A stretch of DNA of 9,013 nucleotides from the NCBI GenBank assembly GCA_027036095.1, contig JALVTA010000077.1, positions 1 through 9,013 of the forward strand. Reading direction: 5' to 3'. The translations under genes and the position numbers were made by a program. Of this stretch, positions 1 to 9,013 are shown piece by piece. The notes under the pieces are model-generated. The model was not told the origin of the DNA. It did not search any database and saw only the letters and a program-made list of their open reading frames with translations. This DNA is from Thiotrichales bacterium (GTDB lineage Bacteria > Pseudomonadota > Gammaproteobacteria > Thiomicrospirales > Thiomicrospiraceae). Every line of letters starts with the position of its first letter. Position 1 is the first letter of the stretch.

Positions 1-14
1 GCTTCGGGCCCACC

Positions 15-1043
15 ATGCACATTCAGGCGCACGTTTCCCTGAAAGACGACACCACTTTCCATGTCCCCGCCTCGGCACGCTATCTGGTGGAGATCGACAA
101 GCAGAGCGACATCCGCGCGCTGCGCTCCGATCCGGTGCTGGCAGTGCTGCCCTGGCATGTGCTCGGCGCAGGCAGCAACGTACTGCTCACCCGGGACATC
201 GACGGGGTGGTGCTGCGCAACCGCTACCGGCAGATCCGCGTGGTCAAGGAGGATGAGACCTCGGTCTGGCTCTCCGTGGGGGGCGGACTCAACTGGGACA
301 CTTTCGTACGCCATACGGTGGAACAGGGCCTCTGGGGGCTGGAGAATCTGGCTGCCATTCCGGGCACGGTGGGCGCGGCACCGGTGCAGAACATCGGCGC
401 CTATGGCACCGAGGTGCAGGACGCGATCACCCGCGTGCAGGCCCTGAACCTGCTCACCGGTGAGCGGCACGAGTTCCGCAACCCGGACTGCGAGTTCGGC
501 TATCGCACCAGTGTTTTCAAAGGCCGACTCAAGGGCCAGTATATCATTCACCGGGTCACCTTCCGCCTGCGCAAGCCGGCCCATGGACATCCCAACCTGA
601 TGTACGACAGCGTGCGCGAACGGCTTGCCGACAAGGACGAAAAACAGCTCACGCCGCTGGACATCTACGAGGCCGTCAGCGCCATTCGTGCAGAAAAGCT
701 GCCGGACCCGAACCAGGAAGGCAACGCCGGTAGCTTCTTCAAGAACCCGGAAGTGGATGCCGACTATTTCCACCAGTTGCAGCAGAAGTGGCCCGACATC
801 CCCCACCACCAGATGGTGGACGGCAGCTACAAGATTCCCGCCGCATGGCTGATCGAAGCCTGCGGCTGGAAGGGTCGCTGCCTGCCAGGCACGGACGCCT
901 GCGTGTCATCACGCCACGCGCTGGTGCTGGTCAACCGGGGCCAGGCCACCGGTGCACAGATTCTTCAGCTGGCCGAAGCGATCCAGACAGACGTCAACCA
1001 CACCTTCGGCATCCACCTGGAGCCGGAAGTGATCATTCTCTGA
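15..1043 (+). CDS. murB: UDP-N-acetylenolpyruvoylglucosamine reductase (UDP-N-acetylmuramate dehydrogenase) MurB
   Basis: MurB is a cytoplasmic FAD enzyme. It uses NADPH to reduce UDP-GlcNAc-enolpyruvate to UDP-N-acetylmuramate, the second committed step of peptidoglycan precursor synthesis. At 342 residues it matches E. coli MurB in length. The N-terminal FAD-binding part shows GAGSNVLL (51-58) and the block IPGTVGAAPVQNIGAYG (115-131). The C-terminal part shows FGYRTSVFK (161-169), GNAGSFFKNP (236-245) and LEPEV (335-339). R164, S240 and E336 line up with the E. coli catalytic Arg159, Ser229 and Glu325. This layout is the E. coli-like type I enzyme. The start fits the family's N-terminus, but only 14 bases precede it, no clear ribosome site is visible and the frame stays open to the window edge, so an earlier start is possible. 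In the usual N-terminal NTFG-type motif, His replaces Gly (TTFHV). It is convergent with the thioredoxin-like gene. Confidence 0.96.
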   Translation: MHIQAHVSLKDDTTFHVPASARYLVEIDKQSDIRALRSDPVLAVLPWHVLGAGSNVLLTRDIDGVVLRNRYRQIRVVKEDETSVWLSVGGGLNWDTFVRHTVEQGLWGLENLAAIPGTVGAAPVQNIGAYGTEVQDAITRVQALNLLTGERHEFRNPDCEFGYRTSVFKGRLKGQYIIHRVTFRLRKPAHGHPNLMYDSVRERLADKDEKQLTPLDIYEAVSAIRAEKLPDPNQEGNAGSFFKNPEVDADYFHQLQQKWPDIPHHQMVDGSYKIPAAWLIEACGWKGRCLPGTDACVSSRHALVLVNRGQATGAQILQLAEAIQTDVNHTFGIHLEPEVIIL

Positions 1044-1044
1044 G

Positions 1045-1356
1045 TCAATTACCAAATATCAGCGCATAGGGGCGCGCCAGCGCCTGCTCCACCTCTCCCA
1101 GGCTGAAGGCGCGCACCCACTCACCCCCCTTCTGGCCGGCAAACCAGGCACGGGCCACCGGCAGACTGAACACCCCCTGCTGGGCACAGACATCCGTGGC
1201 CGCTTCGCAGTCCACATAGACAAAACGCATGCGCGGAAAGCGCTCGGCCACCATCGCCTCCAGCCGGGGGCGAATGGCATGGCACACATTGCAGTGTGCG
1301 CCCCCGAACAGAACGAACAACGCCTCCTCCTGCCGGATCAATGCCTGCAGATTCAT
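1045..1356 (-). CDS. Small thioredoxin-fold protein with a CNVC motif
   Basis: This 103-residue protein has the outline of a single thioredoxin domain. A hydrophobic strand (LFVLFGG, 13-19) leads into HCNVC (21-25), giving a CxxC redox pair at C22 and C25. A strand with a Val-Asp ending (VYVDC, 46-50) follows, then SLPV with the likely cis-proline P66, and a strand reading ARAWFAG. Two extra cysteines sit at C50 and C57. No signal peptide is visible, so it is probably cytoplasmic. The likely role is thiol-disulfide exchange; the partner is unknown. The frame stays open upstream to 1473. I chose the ATG at 1356 because a perfect AGGAGG lies 7 bases before it, the thioredoxin fold begins there, and it forms an ATGA overlap with the fructokinase stop. 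It is the last gene of the DUF455-mak-thioredoxin chain. The CxxC interior (NV) differs from the GP of classical thioredoxin, so I would not call it trxA. Confidence 0.85.
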   Translation of the reverse strand: MNLQALIRQEEALFVLFGGAHCNVCHAIRPRLEAMVAERFPRMRFVYVDCEAATDVCAQQGVFSLPVARAWFAGQKGGEWVRAFSLGEVEQALARPYALIFGN

Positions 1357-2258
1357 GCCGTCTCCTCCTGTTGCGCACCCAGCCAGGCCGCCCCGCGCAC
1401 CCCACTGCTGTCCCCGAAGCGGGGCGGCACCAACCGGGTGTCCACCCGGTCGCTGAACACCCAGTTCTCCCACAGTTGCGGCCCACGCTCATAGAGCAGC
1501 GAAATGTTGGACAGGCCGCCGCCCAGTACGATCACCTCCGGATCAAAGATATTGATGACACTGGCCAGCCCTCTGGCGAGCCAGCCGCAATAGCGTTCAA
1601 GGTGGGCAGCCGCCTGTTCGTCGCCCGCTTCCGCCAGGGCGGCAATCTCCCGCGCCGTAAGCGTCCGTCCGGTGACGGCGGCAAAATGACGCGCCATCCC
1701 CGGTCCGGACAGATAGGTCTCGAGGCAGCCACGCAGGCCGCAGTAGCACGGCATGGCCTCATCACTTGCCTCCGCCCACGGGAGGGGGTTATGGCCCCAC
1801 TCCCCGGCAATGGCATTGACGCCGGCAACCACCTGCCCCCGAAAGATCAATCCGCCGCCACAGCCCGTGCCGATAATGACGCCGAAGACGCTTTCCGCGC
1901 CAGCCGCGGCCCCGTTGGTCGCCTCGCTGAGGGCAAAGCAGTTGGCATCGTTTTCGATGGCAACCGGCCGGTTCAGGGACCGTTGCAGGTCCCCCTTGAG
2001 ATCCTCGCCGATCAGCCAGGTGGAGTTGGCGTTCTTGACCCGCCCCGTGCTGCGTGACAGGGCACCGGGAATGCCGATCCCCACCGTGGCCCGGGCCGCC
2101 AGCGACTGCTCCGCCCGGTGTACCATGGAAACGATATTCTCCACCGTCGCCACATAGTCGTCCTGCGGCGTGGAGGTGCGGAAGCGCAGCAGCTCCCGGC
2201 CGTCACGCAGCGCGATCAGCTCCGTCTTGGTGCCGCCCAGATCAATGCCGATGTTCAC
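1353..2258 (-). CDS. mak: ROK-family fructokinase (Mak-like)
   Basis: A sugar kinase of the ROK family that most closely resembles E. coli Mak, the ATP-dependent fructokinase making fructose 6-phosphate in the cytoplasm. The 301 residues from the chosen start match the length of E. coli Mak. Visible motifs are the phosphate-binding DLGGTK (6-11), KNANSTW (75-81), NDANC (103-107, with D104 the likely catalytic base), GTGCGGG (130-136), and the ROK zinc site formed by H156 and CYCGLRGC (C171, C173, C178). VIVLGGGLSN (242-251) and GDSSGVRGAAWL (282-293) close the fold as in Mak. The start is uncertain. GTG at 2258 gives the family N-terminus and a GTGA overlap with the DUF455 stop. GTG at 2297 would add 13 unalignable residues but has a perfect AGGAGG 7 bases upstream. 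The 3' end overlaps the thioredoxin-like start (ATGA). N-acetylglucosamine or glucose kinase activity is the main alternative, but whole-length similarity favours fructokinase. Confidence 0.88.
   Translation of the reverse strand: MNIGIDLGGTKTELIALRDGRELLRFRTSTPQDDYVATVENIVSMVHRAEQSLAARATVGIGIPGALSRSTGRVKNANSTWLIGEDLKGDLQRSLNRPVAIENDANCFALSEATNGAAAGAESVFGVIIGTGCGGGLIFRGQVVAGVNAIAGEWGHNPLPWAEASDEAMPCYCGLRGCLETYLSGPGMARHFAAVTGRTLTAREIAALAEAGDEQAAAHLERYCGWLARGLASVINIFDPEVIVLGGGLSNISLLYERGPQLWENWVFSDRVDTRLVPPRFGDSSGVRGAAWLGAQQEETA
1364..1369 (-). promoter_or_regulatory. Shine-Dalgarno site of the thioredoxin-like gene
   Basis: On the minus strand a perfect AGGAGG lies 7 bases before the ATG at 1356, inside the 3' end of the fructokinase gene. 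It decides the start of the thioredoxin-like gene against the longer open frame that reaches 1473. Confidence 0.8.
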
Positions 2259-3073
2259 TCCGCCCGAAACATGCCCGCCTCGATCGACTTGAGCCACTCG
2301 ATCTCCTCCTCGGAAAAGCCCGCCTCCCGCCGCGCCTCGTAGTTGAAGGGTCCGGCCAGATTGCCATGGAAGTATTCATCCACGATCGCCTGAAAGGTGG
2401 TAAACGGATTGAGCCCTCGCTGTGCGCACAGCCAGCGGAACCAGCGTGTGCCCACCGCCACATGCCCCACCTCGTCCCGCAGCAGGATCTTGAGAATCTC
2501 CACGCCGCGGCGGTCACCTATGGCACGCAGCTTCTTCATCATCCCCGGTGTCACATCAAGCCCGCGCGCCTCCAGCGTGCGCGGCACCATGGCCATGCGC
2601 ACCAGCGGGTCATGATCCGTCTCGTAGGTGGTCAGCCACAGGCCGTTATGAGCCGGGAAATCACCATACTCATACCCCAGTTGATTGAGATGCTCACGCA
2701 CGATCTGAAAATGGTAGGCCTCCTCACAGGCCACCCCCAGCCACTCGAAGTAGTAGTCCCGCGGCATGTCCTGGAAGCGATAGACGGCATCCAGCGCCAG
2801 ATTGACTGCATTGAACTCGATATGTGCAATAGCGTGCATCAGCGCCGCGTGCCCCTCCCGGCTGCCAAGACGCCGTTTAGGCAGCTTCCGAGGCGGCACC
2901 AGCTCCGGTTTTTCAGGTCGGCCCGGATCCGGCACGCGCACGACGGTGTCGGTGGGCTTCAGCCTGAGCCGGTCGTTACTCCAGTCCTCCTGCAGCCGGG
3001 ACAGCAATGCCATTTTCTCGTCCAGACTGGATGCCATCAGGCAGGCAAAAGTGCGTTCAAACAGCGAATCCAC
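2255..3073 (-). CDS. DUF455 family ferritin-like protein
   Basis: This 272-residue protein belongs to the DUF455 family of the ferritin-like superfamily, probable cytoplasmic four-helix proteins of unknown function. The sequence shows the ligand pattern of a carboxylate-bridged two-metal site: E86 in AHIEFNAVNLALD, ExxH at E118-H121 (EEAYHFQIVREH), E169 in TLEARGLD, and a second ExxH at E201-H204 (RDEVGHVAVGTRWF). That is one Glu plus one ExxH in each helix pair. Iron or manganese, and an oxidase or hydroxylase role, are inferences. A basic proline-rich stretch (about 50-70) links a short helical N-terminal part to the metal domain. I kept the GTG at 3073 because residues 1-12 (LFERTFACL) look like the usual family N-terminus; the upstream ribosome site is weak (GGGAAAGAG). 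The next ATG, at 3037, has no ribosome site. It is the first gene of the chain with mak and the thioredoxin-like gene, and its stop overlaps the mak start. It begins 18 bases after a terminator. Confidence 0.88.
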   Translation of the reverse strand: MDSLFERTFACLMASSLDEKMALLSRLQEDWSNDRLRLKPTDTVVRVPDPGRPEKPELVPPRKLPKRRLGSREGHAALMHAIAHIEFNAVNLALDAVYRFQDMPRDYYFEWLGVACEEAYHFQIVREHLNQLGYEYGDFPAHNGLWLTTYETDHDPLVRMAMVPRTLEARGLDVTPGMMKKLRAIGDRRGVEILKILLRDEVGHVAVGTRWFRWLCAQRGLNPFTTFQAIVDEYFHGNLAGPFNYEARREAGFSEEEIEWLKSIEAGMFRAE

Positions 3074-3090
3074 AGGCTCTTTCCCAAACG

Positions 3091-3117
3091 AAAAAGCCGG
3101 GCATGGCCCGGCTTTTC
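3091..3117 (-). terminator. Rho-independent terminator after the exported-protein gene
   Basis: An 11-base-pair perfect stem (arms 3092-3102 and 3106-3116, sequence AAAAGCCGGGC and its complement) encloses a 3-base loop. Read on the minus strand it ends in CTTTTTCGTTT, as expected of an intrinsic terminator. It lies about 22 bases after the stop of the 144-residue exported-protein gene and 18 bases before the DUF455 start, so it separates the two transcription units. The arms are A- and T-flanked, so it could also work on the plus strand, but no plus-strand gene leads into it. Confidence 0.85.
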
Positions 3118-3138
3118 AGACAACCTGCAAATCAGGTC

Positions 3139-3573
3139 TTAACGCCACTCGGCAGGAATCTTACCCTGCTTTTCCATGGTGTCCAGACGTGCGCCCGGAT
3201 CGCCACCATACCAGGCGTTCTGCAGGAAACGCACACCGCGACCCTGCATGGCGTCAACGGCCTCCCACAGCTTGGACCACTTGACGCGCTCCTCGCCGGT
3301 CATGTATTTGTAAGGATTGTGCGTGTTCTTGGCCGGATCGACACCAGCGCGCTTCATGGCCGCCACTTCCATCTTGGTCAGCTCGGCCTTGCAGCTGGCC
3401 AGCAGCTTCTCGTCAACGTTTTCAGCAGCCTTGCGACCCTGAGTCTTGGCCGCTTCGATCAGCTTCTCACCTTCAGTAATGCACTTGTCATACTGAGAGT
3501 CGCCCGCCTGTGCGTTTACAGCCGCCAGTGCGAAGGCCGCCGCAAACAGAGCTTTAAGGGTCAGCTTTTTCAT
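3139..3573 (-). CDS. Exported small protein of unknown function
   Basis: I do not recognise this 144-residue protein. It begins with a clear signal peptide: MKK, a hydrophobic run to about residue 20, then an AQA-GD cleavage site after residue 23. The mature part of about 121 residues should therefore be periplasmic, since no second membrane segment or lipobox Cys is visible. It is hydrophilic and probably helical, with two cysteines (C31 and C61) spaced as if for one disulfide. The C-terminal third is rich in aromatic and glycine residues (KWSKLWEAVDAMQGRG, WYGGDPG, IPAEWR), which looks like a conserved core. There is no CxxCH haem motif. The frame extends 4 codons upstream to a TTG at 3585, but the ATG at 3573 has GGAGAG 4 bases before it, so I use that. 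It appears monocistronic: a candidate promoter lies upstream and a strong terminator follows. Confidence 0.82.
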   Translation of the reverse strand: MKKLTLKALFAAAFALAAVNAQAGDSQYDKCITEGEKLIEAAKTQGRKAAENVDEKLLASCKAELTKMEVAAMKRAGVDPAKNTHNPYKYMTGEERVKWSKLWEAVDAMQGRGVRFLQNAWYGGDPGARLDTMEKQGKIPAEWR

Positions 3574-3624
3574 GCATCTCTCCAAATCTTGCTGGGTTAA
3601 AGTCGCCTGAACCGTGTCTCGGTA

Positions 3625-3653
3625 ATTGTGCGTCTTTTAATCAACGAATGCAA
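3625..3653 (-). promoter_or_regulatory. Candidate sigma-70 promoter of the exported-protein gene
   Basis: Read on the minus strand, TTGCAT (3653-3648) and CACAAT (3630-3625) are separated by 17 bases, giving a plausible -35/-10 pair. Transcription would start near 3618, about 45 bases before the ATG at 3573. The boxes match consensus only partly (3/6 and 4/6). The case rests mainly on the spacing and on this 110-base intergenic region being AT-rich in a GC-rich window. Confidence 0.35.
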
Positions 3654-3683
3654 GCAGATGGATATTCAAAAATCATTAACTGC

Positions 3684-4127
3684 TTATAAAGTCCGTTTAT
3701 CCGGCCCCGGCATCCCGCGTAACCAGCTGATCAGCCAGCCGGCCTGCAGCAGCACACCTGCCAGATAGAGCGTCTGCGCCACAGCGTGCCAGCTCATGAA
3801 GGCCTGTCGGGATGGCCCCTCCGGCCAGTCCGGCGCCAGCTTGAGCGCATGCATCTGCGGCTCCACATAGATCAGCAGCACAAGCTGCAGAAGGAAAACC
3901 GCCAGGGCGAACCCGCGCCGCACACCCGACTCGAGCTCGAGAAAGGCAGCCAGCATCAGCAGCAGACAGGTGGCCCACTCAACCCAGTGGAGCAGTTCAC
4001 CGGCCAGCTCACCGGCTGTCACGCCGTCCAGACGGGCAAACAGCAGCGGCGCCACAGCGTAGGCCACCGCCAGCTGGGCACCAAGCGAGAGCGCGACCAG
4101 CACAGCCGCCAGCCGCGTCCGCGCCAT
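3684..4127 (-). CDS. DUF4149 family membrane protein
   Basis: A 147-residue inner-membrane protein with four predicted membrane-spanning stretches at about residues 6-30, 43-65, 70-89 and 112-136. Its length, helix layout and conserved-looking polar positions (H47, the YVEPQM block 87-92, and H114 in SWHAVAQTL) match the DUF4149 family, whose function is unknown to me. The ATG overlaps the greA stop by one base (TGATG), and AAGGTGG lies about 10 bases upstream inside the greA 3' end. It is therefore probably translated from the greA message by coupling. A DUF4149 gene next to greA is a common arrangement in gammaproteobacteria, but I see nothing that links it mechanically to transcription. 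It is the last gene of the carAB-greA cluster. The roughly 110 bases after it hold no convincing terminator hairpin for this transcript. Confidence 0.85.
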   Translation of the reverse strand: MARTRLAAVLVALSLGAQLAVAYAVAPLLFARLDGVTAGELAGELLHWVEWATCLLLMLAAFLELESGVRRGFALAVFLLQLVLLIYVEPQMHALKLAPDWPEGPSRQAFMSWHAVAQTLYLAGVLLQAGWLISWLRGMPGPDKRTL

Positions 4128-4606
4128 CAGATGTATTCCACCTTGACGATTTCGTAGTCGATGTTGCCGCCAGGCGCCTCAACCGTCACCTCATCCCCCT
4201 CTTCCTTGCCGATCAGCGCGCGGGCGATGGGGGAGCTGACGGAAATCTTCCCATGGGACAGATCAGCCTCTTCGTCACCAACAATCTTATAGACCACCTC
4301 CTCGTCGGTATCGAGATTGAGAAGATGCACGGTGGACCCGAAGACCACCCGGCCTTCGGGATTGAGTTTGGTCACGTCGATGATCTGTGCATTGGCCAGA
4401 ATGCCCTCGATCTGGCGAATGCGCGCTTCGATCAACCCCTGCTGTTCACGGGCGGCATGATATTCGGCATTTTCCTTGAGATCGCCGTGTTCTCGCGCCT
4501 CGGCGATGGCCTGCGCGATGCGCGGACGCTCTTCCTGCTTGAGCCGCTTGAGCTCCGCCTTGAGCTTGTCGGCACCCTCCTTGGTCAGCGGGTGTTTCTG
4601 GTTCAT
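4127..4606 (-). CDS. greA: Transcription elongation factor GreA
   Basis: GreA binds the secondary channel of RNA polymerase and stimulates cleavage of the 3' end of backtracked RNA, releasing arrested complexes. The 159 residues match the usual GreA length of about 158. Residues 1-75 form the antiparallel coiled coil, with the acidic tip in GDLKENAEYHAAREQQ. D42 and E45 correspond to the E. coli tip residues D41 and E44, which coordinate Mg2+ at the polymerase active site. Residues 80-159 form the C-terminal FKBP-like domain (VVFGSTVHLL, SPIARALIGKEEGDEV). The open frame continues upstream to 4765 into the carB gene, but the family start MNQKHPLTKEG and a GGGAGG about 9 bases before ATG 4606 fix the start. 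A terminator-like hairpin stands between carB and this gene. The stop overlaps the DUF4149 start. Confidence 0.97.
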   Translation of the reverse strand: MNQKHPLTKEGADKLKAELKRLKQEERPRIAQAIAEAREHGDLKENAEYHAAREQQGLIEARIRQIEGILANAQIIDVTKLNPEGRVVFGSTVHLLNLDTDEEVVYKIVGDEEADLSHGKISVSSPIARALIGKEEGDEVTVEAPGGNIDYEIVKVEYI

Positions 4607-4625
4607 CTTCAGGTTCCTCCCAATA

Positions 4626-4656
4626 CAAAAACACCGCGCCCCGCAGAGCGGGGCGC
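4626..4656 (-). terminator. Terminator or attenuator hairpin between carB and greA
   Basis: A perfect 9-base-pair GC stem (arms 4636-4644 and 4648-4656, GCGCCCCGC type) with a 3-base loop is followed on the minus strand by GGTGTTTTTG, so it has the form of an intrinsic terminator. It begins 29 bases after the carB stop and its T-run ends only 5 bases before the greA ribosome site. It may end carAB transcription, or act as a leader attenuator for greA. Imperfect ACC/GGT pairing could extend the stem. Confidence 0.8.
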
Positions 4657-4685
4657 AGCGGTTACTTTTTCTGTCGAAGATTATT

Positions 4686-7901
<3,216 letters not shown>

Positions 7902-7910
7902 GTCGCTCTC

Positions 7911-9013
7911 TTACTGTTGGGCGCGATAGGCTTCCATATCGGCAATGAACTGATCGAACAGGTAGGCCACATCATGGGGGCCGGGGCTGGCTTCCGGGTG
8001 ACCCTGAAAGCCGAAGGCGGGGCGGTCCTTGAGGCGGATGCCCTGCAGGCTGCCGTCGAACAGCGACTTGTGGGTCACTGCCACGTTTTCCGGCAGCGAA
8101 GCCTCATCCACGGCAAACCCGTGGTTCTGGGAGGTGATGTAGACCCGGCCGCTTTCCAGATCCTGAACCGGATGGTTGGCGCCATGATGGCCGAACTTCA
8201 TCTTCTCGGTGCGGGCGCCGGCCGCCAGCGACAGCAGCTGATGGCCCAGACAGATGCCGAAAAGAGGAATCCCCCTGTCCAGAAAGGTGCGGATGGCGCG
8301 GATGGCGTAGTCGCACGGTTCCGGGTCACCTGGGCCATTGGAGAGGAACACGCCGTCCGGATTCATGGCCAGCACCTCTTCTGCCGGCGTCTCGGCCGGC
8401 ACCACCGTCAGGCGACAGCCCCGCTCGGCCAGCATGTGCAGAATGTTGCGCTTGACGCCGAAATCATAGGCCACCACATTGAAGCGGGCGGCATCCTTGC
8501 GGTCCACATACCCCTGATTGAGACGCCACTCGCCTTCCGTCCACTCGTAGGGGGCCTCCACGGTCACTTCACGGGCCAGGTCCATGCCCTTGAGACCGGC
8601 AAAGGCGCGCGCCTTTTCCACCGCAGCCTCGGCGTCCAGCGCCTCGCCCGCCTGAATGACCCCGTTCTGTGCCCCCTTCTCGCGCAGCAGTCGGGTCAGC
8701 TTGCGGGTGTCGATCTCGGCGATGGCCACCACATTCTGGGCACACAGATACGCTTCCAGCGTCTGCTCCGCCCGGAAGTTGCTCATGCGCGGCGGCAGAT
8801 TCTTGATTACCAGACCCGCAGCCATGACACGTCCGGATTCCTCGTCCTCCCGGTTGACACCCACATTGCCGATGTGGGGATAGGTAAGGGTGACGATCTG
8901 ACGGAAATAGGACGGATCGGTCAGAATCTCCTGATAGCCGGTCATGGCGGTATTGAACACCACCTCACCGACCGTCTCCCCATCTGCTCCGATGGCCGTG
9001 CCCCAGAATACGG
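7911..9013 (-). CDS. carA: Carbamoyl-phosphate synthase small subunit CarA (N-terminus outside the window)
   Basis: CarA is the glutamine amidotransferase subunit. It hydrolyses glutamine and passes ammonia to CarB. The window holds 366 codons of it, and the frame is still open at the right edge. Alignment by eye with E. coli CarA (VFWGTAIGA against QFHGRAIGA) suggests that about 13 N-terminal residues are missing. The N-terminal CarA domain shows VFNTAMTGYQEILTDPSY and the TRLLREKGAQNG block. The class I glutaminase domain shows FLSNGPGDP, the nucleophile loop GICLGHQL and GHPEASPGPHD. Counted from the first complete codon in the window, the Cys-His-Glu triad is C254, H338 and E340, matching E. 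coli C269, H353 and E355. An in-frame GTG at 8963 is internal and not a start, because conserved sequence continues upstream. It is co-oriented with carB 9 bases away, as expected for an operon. The promoter and any arginine or pyrimidine control sites lie outside the window. Confidence 0.97.
   Translation of the reverse strand, partial: VFWGTAIGADGETVGEVVFNTAMTGYQEILTDPSYFRQIVTLTYPHIGNVGVNREDEESGRVMAAGLVIKNLPPRMSNFRAEQTLEAYLCAQNVVAIAEIDTRKLTRLLREKGAQNGVIQAGEALDAEAAVEKARAFAGLKGMDLAREVTVEAPYEWTEGEWRLNQGYVDRKDAARFNVVAYDFGVKRNILHMLAERGCRLTVVPAETPAEEVLAMNPDGVFLSNGPGDPEPCDYAIRAIRTFLDRGIPLFGICLGHQLLSLAAGARTEKMKFGHHGANHPVQDLESGRVYITSQNHGFAVDEASLPENVAVTHKSLFDGSLQGIRLKDRPAFGFQGHPEASPGPHDVAYLFDQFIADMEAYRAQQ

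Noticed and set aside
1357..1473. N-terminal extension of the thioredoxin-like protein
   Set aside because: The extra residues are the fructokinase 3' end read in another frame. A perfect Shine-Dalgarno and the fold both point to ATG 1356.
3123..3137. Short inverted repeat (ACCTG/CAGGT, 5-base loop) just after the exported-protein stop
   Set aside because: The stem is only 5 base pairs with no T-run, and the real terminator lies directly downstream, so it is likely chance.
2054..3142. Plus-strand open frame of 362 codons across mak and the DUF455 gene
   Set aside because: It is antisense to two genes with strong family motifs, is rich in Pro, His and Arg, and has no coherent protein pattern.
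3601..3683. Possible terminator for the carAB-greA-DUF4149 transcript in the AT-rich gap
   Set aside because: There is a run of five T on the minus strand near 3668-3672, but the sequence before it forms no convincing GC stem.

Overview
The window reads as a stretch of chromosome from a GC-rich gammaproteobacterium. CarA, CarB, GreA, MurB and the fructokinase all resemble their E. coli counterparts in length and motifs. The order carA-carB-greA followed by a small DUF4149 membrane protein is one I associate with Pseudomonas-like and related gammaproteobacteria. I cannot name the genus. I see no mobile element, phage gene, CRISPR array, tRNA or rRNA, and the coding density is very high.

Layout, left to right. 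Bases 15-1043 (+) carry murB (peptidoglycan precursor synthesis), the only plus-strand gene. It runs tail to tail into a minus-strand cluster with one base between the stop codons. Read in the direction of transcription, that cluster is a DUF455 ferritin-like protein (3073-2255), a ROK-family fructokinase (mak, 2258-1353) and a small thioredoxin-fold protein (1356-1045). The three genes are chained by 4-base start/stop overlaps. Upstream of them is a single minus-strand gene for an unrecognised exported 144-residue protein (3573-3139), with a candidate promoter in front and a clear hairpin terminator behind. Upstream again is the housekeeping cluster: carA (N-terminus cut off by the window's right edge), carB 9 bases later, a strong terminator-like hairpin, greA, and a DUF4149 four-helix membrane protein whose start overlaps the greA stop by one base.

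Functionally, CarA and CarB form carbamoyl-phosphate synthetase, feeding pyrimidine and arginine synthesis. GreA rescues backtracked RNA polymerase. MurB makes UDP-N-acetylmuramate. Mak phosphorylates fructose. The DUF455 and thioredoxin-like proteins have recognisable folds and metal or redox motifs but no function I can assign. Most of the window is ordinary housekeeping. The parts worth a second look are the DUF455-mak-thioredoxin chain, the unknown exported protein, and the hairpin between carB and greA. I found no strong evidence of a new multi-gene system. No gene-free stretch exceeds about 110 bases.
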